64,000 bases of DNA from positions 17,797,274 to 17,861,273 of the forward strand of contig CM052361.1 of NCBI GenBank assembly GCA_028551475.1, in the 5' to 3' direction. Below are positions 56,501-64,000 of this stretch, in pieces. Each line of letters begins with the position of its first letter. The stretch's first letter is position 1. Below the pieces are notes generated by a model that was not told the origin of the DNA, ran no database searches, and saw only the letters and a program-made list of their open reading frames with translations. Both the position numbers and the translations under genes were made by a program. This DNA comes from Casuarina equisetifolia (Eukaryota; Streptophyta; Magnoliopsida; Fagales; Casuarinaceae).

Positions 56501-59300
56501 CTGATAATTTTTCCTTACTGTTTAACACTTTATCCAGGAATAATTGAAAATTCTCTTGAATTGATTGGTACATTTTGTTCAACAAATGATAACTTAATGT
56601 GCATATTTGAGTTGGTAGGTATGTTTTGATCAACAAATGGTAACCTGATGTACATGTTGTTCATCTATCTTCTTTCATTCTTTGTGCTAGTTTATCCTCT
56701 GCAAAGTGATTTATGACTGATTAATTCCATTTACATAAGGAAGCCATTTGTCATATGTTTTTAGCCATCAACTTCACTACAGTTTCTTATTTAAGTTTTA
56801 GCAAAAAAGTCTTATGACATGTTCTGTTTGCTCATGCTTCATCTCTAGGTTCAATTGAGGCTTGAAATATAATTTGCTTCCTTCAACCCTTTCTGTTGTT
56901 ACTTCTGTTGTTGTCTATTAGTCCCGCGGTAGATGTTTGTATCCATGCAACCTTGGTCCCTGTATCTCCCACTAATTACAATTAATTTTTATTAACTGTC
57001 AGGGTTTTGTTATCTCAGATTGGGAGGGTGTTGATAGGATTACGTCACCACCACATTCAAACTACTCATACTCTGTTCAAGCTGCAATTCAAGCTGGCAT
57101 TGATATGGTAAGTGCTGTCTTTTGGGACTAATCTCAGAAAGAATTGAGAAAGAAAACTTTATTGCTGTTGTACTGCTGTTGATACAAAATTGCGATTGGG
57201 ATGGAGCTGCGTAGTTACAAAACCTAAAGGTTTGGTTCTATGCTCAACAGGTCATGGTCCCTTTCAATTATACTGAATTCATTGACAATCTCACCCAACT
57301 GGTCAAGATAAATATTATACCAATGGATCGTATTGATGATGCTGTTTCAAGGATTTTGCTTGTCAAGTTCACCATGGGTCTCTTTGAGAACCCTATGGCT
57401 GATTTCAGCCTAGTCAATGAACTAGGAAGCCAGGTCTGTCAATCTATTTCAAGCTTTTGACTTGGTATGTCAATTTATAAATTTCTAATTGCTATTCACT
57501 TTAAATTAGGTTTTAGCTGTAGTTAACTTGAATTATGTGGATCGAACATATATATCTTTTACTGAATTAGATTAGCTGAATTCTTGATGGTCAAAATATA
57601 GTTTTCCTAATTCCATGGGCTCTCCCTTGTAACTACTGTTAATATGTCTGCTAGGCAATCTAACCGGAAAAAGATTTTTTACTACAATGAACAAATTGAT
57701 TTCATATTACCAGGCACACAGAAACTTGGCAAGAGAAGCTGTGAGGAAATCACTGGTGCTACTGAAGAATGGGGAAAACAAAACAAATCAACTACTACCC
57801 CTTTCCAAGAGGGCTTCAAAGATCCTAGTCGCTGGCAGTCATGCTGATAATTTGGGTTATCAGTGTGGTGGCTGGACGATCAATTGGCAAGGATTTAGTG
57901 GCAACAACTACACCCGGGGTATGTTCTTTCGGAAGGACCATATAGTCATTGAATCTAATATTTCATGTCTCTAACTTGGACAAAAATAACAAATATGTTC
58001 TGCTCACTGAGGTTTGGGAGGTTGAAAATTTTAAAATTGGGTAGGAAGATGTTGGCAATGAGTAGGATTAACTGCATTTCAGCTTAGAAATTTTACGAAG
58101 TGAAGGTTTTCATCTGAGTAGGTCCCTAGTATTCTGGCAGAATCTGGCAACATTGAGATGAATGTGAACTTTTGGAGGACAATTGACTTAGACGAGTTAA
58201 AGCTTGGCTGCGTAGTTTACTAGATATATTTTGGATTACTGTGAATCAGTATGTAAATCCCAGTAACTATAGAGCTAATCGAAGTTGTCTTTACTTATCA
58301 CATCTTTCTTGAAGATACTGGTCTATCATTGGCTTTTGTAATTCATTTATTAGTTTTTGGTAAAGCGGTATTCTTTCTCATTTTCTGTGTGGATTACAAA
58401 TGTCAGATAGCTATTTAGAAACAAAACTGAGAAACTTCCTGTCAATGAGTAGGAACCACCATCCTCAGTGCCGTCAGTTCAACAGTTGACGCAAGTACAG
58501 AAGTTGTCTACCGTGAGATTCCTGAAAGTGACTTTGTCAAGTCTAGCAACTTCGACTATGCCATTGTTGTTGTTGGCGAGCACCCTTATGCTGAGACTGG
58601 AGGGGACAGCATGACCCTGACTATGGCAGATCCCGGCCCAAGCATCATTAAGAATGTTTGTGAGGCTGTCAAGTGCGTGGTCATCATCATTTCTGGCAGA
58701 CCTATTGTAATTGAACCATATCTTTCCTCAATTAATGCCCTGGTGGCGGCATGGTTACCAGGATCTGAGGGCCTCGGTGTGACTGATGTCCTTTTTGGGG
58801 ACTATGGGTTTAGTGGAAAGCTTCCAAGAACATGGTTCAGAACTGTACATCAACTGCCAATGAATGTTGGGGATTCACACTATGATCCACTTTTCCCATT
58901 TGGATCCGGACTTAAAACAGAGCCTGTCAAGGAACTGGTGGAAAGGTAAATACTCATGTTTTAAGATGTGTCTGCTGATTATGGCCAAAAAATGTAAGTT
59001 GGGTCATTTATGTTATCCTACCTCCCTTTTTTATAGTTCCTTTGCTTAATTTATTTTCTTTTGGTTTCTTCTTTTTTGACCATAGTGCGTGAGTCATTGA
59101 TTACATGATCTGGATTTTATTGGTGAATAAATTCAGTTATTATTTATTTTTTCTTGTGGCGTTTACTATGAGTCCATATGAACTTTTTATTGGGATTATG
59201 TAGGTCAACTTCAGCTGCTGTTGGTACAAGGCCCTGTATACTTCCGAGTCTAGTTTCTGTAGTTACCGGTTTGTATTTCGCAGGTATGGTTTTAACCTGA
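53514..59300 (+). CDS. GH3 beta-glucosidase / beta-glucan exohydrolase
   Basis: Secreted glycoside hydrolase family 3 enzyme that removes glucose from beta-glucans or beta-glucosides in the wall. Ten exons: 53514-53736, 54642-54846, 55153-55243, 55386-55528, 55858-56101, 57003-57107, 57251-57433, 57714-57918, 58453-58945, 59204-59300. They sum to 1989 nt, 662 codons plus TGA, with consistent phases throughout. Residues 1 to about 24 form a signal peptide with four tryptophans in a row. The TIM-barrel domain has [30 protein letters not shown] and [12 protein letters not shown], with nucleophile Asp308. The second domain has [11 protein letters not shown] and [15 protein letters not shown], which holds the acid/base glutamate (Glu509 or Glu514). 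Trp309 and Trp456 fit the substrate-clamping tryptophans of barley ExoI. All introns are GT-AG except intron 2 (GC-AG). Exon 10 adds a hydrophobic tail. ATG 53514 has a good context (aagATGG). Confidence 0.95.
54847..55152 (+). other. GC-AG intron 2 of GH3 gene
   Basis: The coding frame requires the join ctacgag|ggatcct, which gives [13 protein letters not shown], a conserved GH3 stretch. The donor is then GCAAGT directly after AG, and the acceptor is acatag. AG|GCAAGT is the classic context of the rare GC-AG class, a strong match to U1 snRNA apart from the C. Confidence 0.85.
55577..55775 (+). repeat. Tandem repeat in GH3 intron 4
   Basis: Two degenerate units of about 100 bp, each with atattga(ga)cataatttcatcat, gttcata.tat..aagttttgcagt and ttctcctttcaaa, lie in succession. 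They are followed by an A-rich run. They sit in intron 4 (55529-55857) and have no evident function. Confidence 0.75.
56565..56665 (+). repeat. Short tandem repeat in GH3 intron 5
   Basis: Two units of about 55-60 bp share ttgttcaacaaatgataac or ttgatcaacaaatggtaac and gatgt.catgtt. They lie in the long intron 5 (56102-57002). This is probably old local duplication. Confidence 0.6.
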
Positions 59301-60500
59301 GGGACCTGAATGGACTCCGAATTTTTTAGTCCTCTAGATGTTACCCTTGTATTGTACTTACCATTTGTTTTCCTTTAATGTTGAATAATTTGGCAGCATC
59401 AAGTGGCTGGTATAAAAGAAGTAATTGGATGTTTTGGATGGTTTAGCCCTTCAAAGGACCTCCGATACTCTTGTAGTATGACTCAGCTTAAGAAAAAGAG
59501 CAGCGGCTTCAATAGCTCAGGCAATTTTTTCTGATTGATCGTACTTTGACCCACTGGTTAATTTAAGAAACGGTCTTCGGAGCGTTTGATGTTGAGCTAC
59601 ATTTTTATGTCCAAAAATGGGCGTGATTAAGGGGAACACATTCACCCTCTTATTATTATTTTTGTTGTGAGAATGAATATGATTGTCTTCACAAATCATA
59701 TTTAGAGAAAGCTTAAAAAAGTAATGTTGCACATTTCTTATCCTACATTCAGATATTGGAAGACAGAAAACAATGACATAAAGACGGTATTAAAGAGATT
59801 ACTGAATAGTGTCTTCCAATGCGATTGGAAAACGCCTTTTCTTTGTATGTTTGGCGACACCAAAAGTTTTGATTATTGAATTCTGAAGCCGATAGATCTG
59901 TGCCTGCCTAATTGTGATAGCACGGGAAGCTAATCTTTGTGCCAAGACTTCCAAATGGTCTTGATTTGCTCTCGTTGTTTTTTTTTTTTTTTTTTTCTCT
60001 TTGATGGAAATCTGGAAGGTCTGCGGCGGGCTGAGAATTGCGTGCCATGCGAGTTTCGTTATGGCCATGATTTTCTTGAAATATGTTTCACTTATTGTAT
60101 CAGAATGTGTCAATTAAAGACAGATGATTTGACAGGTTTTGTTTGGAGTTTCAGAGTAACACAGGCGTGTGCTTTCTTTGAAGAAAGTTGCAACGTAGTT
60201 TGGAACCCCATTTTCAGCGAACTCGTTTCAAATTGGAAACTGATGTTCTGTTGGGAAGTTGATGTATTTTTGGGTCAACGTAGAATATGGAATTGGCAGG
60301 CCGATAAAAGTTGATTGGTGTGCATTTGGATACAGAAAACGAAGCTATAATTACGAATCTCATTGACTTGAGGTTGAGGTTGCGATGCACTAACATGCAT
60401 AAAATGATTCCTGATTTGAGGTATGAAGAAGTTGACGTAAAAGGATTAAGCTTATGTCTCACTTTATGATTGCATTGCAAAGAGATGCAACCAAAAAATT
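59301..60500. other. GH3 3' flank
   Basis: The first 150-300 bp are probably the 3' untranslated region, although no polyadenylation site was fixed. A T run of about 20 lies at 59977-59996. The open frame on the plus strand at 59937-60314 contains this run, has no recognisable domain and is not taken as a gene. Confidence 0.5.
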
Positions 60501-63500
60501 AATGCTGAACTTGAAATAATTTAACCAATGAGCCCAAGTTTTTTTAAGCTCAATTGATTTAATAGGTAAGTTGAACTCGAAACAATTTATTCAGGACAAG
60601 TTCAAGTCATTTATGGACAACCAAAGTTTGTTTGCATCTATTATACTATTGAGTGAACTCAAATGACCAAAAAAACAAAAAAGAAAATTACTTTTTGGTC
60701 CAAGGCTGAATGGTTGAATAGTTTTTTCTTTCTTTTTTAGGTAAAGAAGATCAAAACTTTTATGGAATATACAACAGACTTCAATGTTGGAGAGTAAGGG
60801 TTAATGGGATCAGCTTGAATTATAGCTTATTACCTATTTGTTAACTAGTAATTGACTATGTCACTATTTTAGTATCATATTCTCCTTGTGCATTTAAATA
60901 TCTCAATTTCTTAATAATGTGTTTTAAAGAGGAAGTTAAGCTCCTTCTGATGTAATATAGAGTATGGATTTAAGTACAAGATCTCATCATGGACTCTACC
61001 TCATCATTCATAAGTTAAACAATACTTAAGTTAAAAAAATGTGTCACAAATAATTGTCCCATTTTAATAGTTTTACTTAATATCTTTCTTATAAATTTAA
61101 GTTATCCTCTTCTAATGATTAATTTTAAGAAAAAAAAATTATCCTTCCTAAATGGGCTCTTTTTTGTAAATAAGGTTCTTTAACCTAAACTTAACATTTA
61201 GTATAGTTTGTTTCACTAAATTGTTGGGATATTAACGTAAATCAACTCAAAGCAAAGACAATAGAAAATTGATGTTTAAGTAATTTAGGAGAAACTACTA
61301 TGTTCACAAAGAAGCAACTTATTCTCTCATTTGAAGTTTTTATACACCAATGATCTAAGATTTTTTTTTTCTTTCTCAATTTTAACGACTTACTCCCTTT
61401 AATCACCACAACGACTCACAAACATCCACTTGAGATTTTCAAAAGACTCATGCTCACGGACCACATGGGAGAAAATCTAATTAGAAAAGCTATCTTTTTG
61501 CTCATGCTCCTAATTTTGACTCTACAATTAATAAGTACTTGATTGTACGCTCTACATGGAGGGGAGAGAAATAGGGTATCGTTTCCTCTCTGATTATGCC
61601 TAGCACAAATTCAACATCAATCTAAGAATAAAATTTACAGATTTAATAATTTGGAATGAATACAAGTCGGAGTATATCGAATAAATTGAGCTGCAATAGC
61701 TTGAAAAAGCCTATTAATGAGAACTAGAGGACGTTCCATTGGAAATCGGCTTTAAAGGTTCAAATGATCTCCTCACACATGTAAAGTCAATTCTTTAAAA
61801 CCAAGAGATTATCTCTAAAGCTAAACAAATCTATTTAGTATAATTTTTGAAAATTTTTCCGTAATTTAGTTTTGGATATAGAAGGAAAATAAGCTTTGAC
61901 AAGGATTAGAATTGTAAAAAAAAAAAAATGGATATCAATTCAAAAAGAAAAATCGTTTCATTAACTAAAAAATAAATGCAAAACTACTACATATTAATAA
62001 ATAAATAAATAAAAATGGACTTGTTAGTGCCAACTATCAAGGATTTATTTATTTATTTTTAAAAAATACAATCACATATGCTCAAAGTCTTAAATTTGGA
62101 ATTAAGAGATTTTAAATAGCGCTTACTTACCATTAAACTATGCACTTGTTGACACTTAAGTTCATCTCTTAGATGAATAACTAACAATTTAGCAATTGAC
62201 ATTGTCACAAAAAATTCCGTGTCATCTTTAAACTTTCCTGGCAAAAATAAGCAATTTAATATAAAGCTAAATTTTGGCAATTCGATTGTGGGATAACAGA
62301 GATTTCTCTTTTCTACTTTCTCGGGCCCCGTCTTTTTCTTTCTCCAACTGTTTGCAATGCGCGCGCCAGCCTCTTGTTGCATTAGATTTTATCCCATATA
62401 TTTTTGCACTTGCAAAGGCTTTTCTTCTTTTCCTTATGAAGAAAGGAAAGAAAACCCAAGAAAAATTTTGAAAACCACAGAACAAGCCATGAGCTGTTGT
62501 CTCTTCAACTAGATATGCCTTGGAAATGTTCATTTATCTGTTTGTGGAAAAATTTTTCTTAAAAGATTTTGCACCCAAGAATTCAGATGATAAAACTGAT
62601 TTGGGTTGTTAACACAAAAACAGTGTGAACCTCGAACAGCAATGGTCAGGACCAGTTCCGATTAGGATAAGTAGTCTACATTGAGTTCATCGCTGGACAG
62701 AACTAAGACATGGTTTAAATAAATGATGCTGAAACAGAACCAAAATAGGCTGAGTTAAGCCAGTTCATGCATAAAATTGAAAAGTACAATAACAAAGATT
62801 TCAGATGTAAATATCAATTATGTAAAGGTAAGCAGAAGAAGCTCGATCTAACCATATCCAAAATTGTTCCCCTGCATCTCCCCATAAAACCTTTTCATAG
62901 AGTCCATACACCGGTGAAAGACTAGCTCAACGCCTGAGGCATGTATTAAAGCAATCCAATCATGTCAACACCACTCATAGGAAACAACTCAGCCTTACCA
63001 ACCAAGAAGATCATCTCAACAACTCAGAAAATCAATCAACTCATCAAGTCTCAGAAATCAAGCAATTCAAGAAGGAAGGAATTCGAAATTCAAATCATCT
63101 ATCTACTTTCACTAGCCGAAATAGAAAATTACTCAAGACAAGATAAGGAAGTTTTTCAAAAATCAATTTCTATATCCAATCTCGTTATCTCTCATCAAAT
63201 CAGTCATAAATTGTACCAATTTCATTTCCATTTTTTACTAATCTTTGTAACATTATAAATTGCACTCATTGTACAAACAAATGTATTAGAAATCATTTTT
63301 ATTACAATTCATTGTATTGTTCTTTTATCTCGGTATTTTACTCTTTAATTGGATGGACATTGTAGGAGAGACAGAAAAAAGAAAAATTTAAACTAGAAAT
63401 CTAAATGTTGGTTCTTTTAGCAAATTCTACAACTGTAAGTATGTAAAAAATGTACTATCCATAGACAAATTCCTTACGAAAAGCATGTCAGGACATTTTG

Positions 63501-63763
63501 ATTGGAATGAGGGCAAGTAACTTGCCAAGTCCAATCATAAAGAATGGTTTGTGAAAAACTCTTCCGTCAATGTCTTACGAGGTTTAAAGCAATGCTATCT
63601 ATGCCAGAAACAAGTGCTCTAGCAAAATTTGGTTCCGGACAAGCACACAGATGAGCCGCAGAAATAAACTCAAGGGTAGATGTTGATTCTGCTGTAAATT
63701 ATAGAACACTTGACTCAGGTGCAGCAAAACATAACTAGGCTATTTACGTTCATCTGCAGAAAA
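60501..63763. other. AT-rich intergenic, no gene recognised
   Basis: No domain, LTR pair or RNA gene was recognised. An inverted repeat of AATA/TATT units lies at about 61995-62060 and could fold as a hairpin. The open frame at 62962-63258 is of low complexity with no domain. Sequence near 61230-61600 (maize-like 'cac-aaagaag-caactt' flavour and runs of short repeats) may belong to a dispersed repeat, but it has no partner here. Confidence 0.5.
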
Positions 63764-64000
63764 CCAAAAGTGAAGGTTTTCATCTGAGTAGGTCCCTAGT
63801 ATTCTGGCAGAATCTGGTAACATTGAGATGAATGTGAACTTTTGGAGGACAATTGACTGAGACGAGTTAAAGCTTGGCTGCATAGTTTACTGGATATGTT
63901 TTGGATTACTCTGAATCAGTATATAAATCCCAGTAGCTATAGGACTAATCGAAGTTGTCTTTACTTATCACATCTCTCTTGAAGATACGGGTCTATCATT
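63764..64000 (+). pseudogene. Partial GH3 paralogue (intron 8 segment)
   Basis: From aagtgaaggttttcatctgag to the window end this matches 58101-58330, the middle of intron 8 of the GH3 gene, with about a dozen differences in 230 bp. It has the same orientation. The upstream sequence (before 63764) is unrelated to intron 8, so the copy is broken within the intron and lacks exons 1 to 8. Exons 9 and 10 would be expected shortly beyond the window. Confidence 0.85.

Noticed and set aside
59937..60314. 125-codon open frame after the GH3 gene
   Set aside because: It contains a long T run read as polyphenylalanine and has no recognisable domain or paralogue.
62962..63258. 98-codon open frame rich in Ser, Ile and Gln
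   Set aside because: Low-complexity, AT-rich sequence with no domain; could be a retroelement leader or LTR but no partner was found.
1..64000. tRNA genes
   Set aside because: No B-box-like GGTTCGANNCC with a matching acceptor stem was noticed by eye; tRNA-like matches were primer-binding sites of retroelements.

Overview
This is nuclear DNA of a flowering plant, probably a woody eudicot. It is AT-rich, its genes have GT-AG introns, and its proteins belong to plant-specific families (BAHD acyltransferase, plant GH3 beta-glucosidase, plant gulonolactone oxidase). Ty1/Copia and Ty3/Gypsy remnants surround the genes. The species cannot be named from the window. I found no tRNA, rRNA or CRISPR locus.

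Layout. 1-1859: opposed Copia RNase H fragments. 1860-7823: a decayed minus-strand Copia element. 7824-12126: a duplicated non-coding block, the upstream region of a GH3 beta-glucosidase gene without the gene, carrying a four-LTR TRIM array at 11026-11856. 12127-15360: Gypsy pol and Copia gag/protease remnants. 16441-18681: a 5'-truncated L-gulonolactone oxidase. 19455-22053: a tandem AT-rich repeat (block A). 22955-28681: a young Copia element with near-identical LTRs. 29512-30897: an intact hydroxycinnamoyltransferase-like gene (HCT-like 1). 31056-38714: rotted Copia composites. 38715-48010: a second copy of the block A + HCT-like + Copia unit, whose acyltransferase is a pseudogene hit by a second TRIM. 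48591-49800: Copia RT/RNase H remnant. 49811-53351: the second copy of the GH3 upstream block, here attached to an intact ten-exon GH3 gene (CDS 53514-59300). 63764-64000: the start of another GH3 gene copy, homologous to intron 8, running off the window.

Two paralogous duplications dominate. The GH3 upstream block (copies at 1736-12126 and 49811-53351) and the HCT-like unit (copies at 20504-37853 and 38715-48010) let several transposon insertions be read as filled versus empty sites. Order of events: the old Copia composites were present before the HCT-like unit was duplicated; then came single-copy insertions (minus Copia, two TRIMs, a 772-bp insert); the most recent was the Copia at 22955 (one LTR mismatch in 238 bp).

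Two loci look functional. HCT-like 1 is a cytosolic acyl-CoA-dependent acyltransferase of phenolic metabolism. The GH3 gene encodes a secreted wall glucan hydrolase. The GH3 gene is the most interesting locus: it has one GC-AG intron, a hydrophobic C-terminal tail encoded by its own last exon, and a stop codon overlapping the donor of the last intron, so that splicing would decide between a tailed and a tail-less enzyme.
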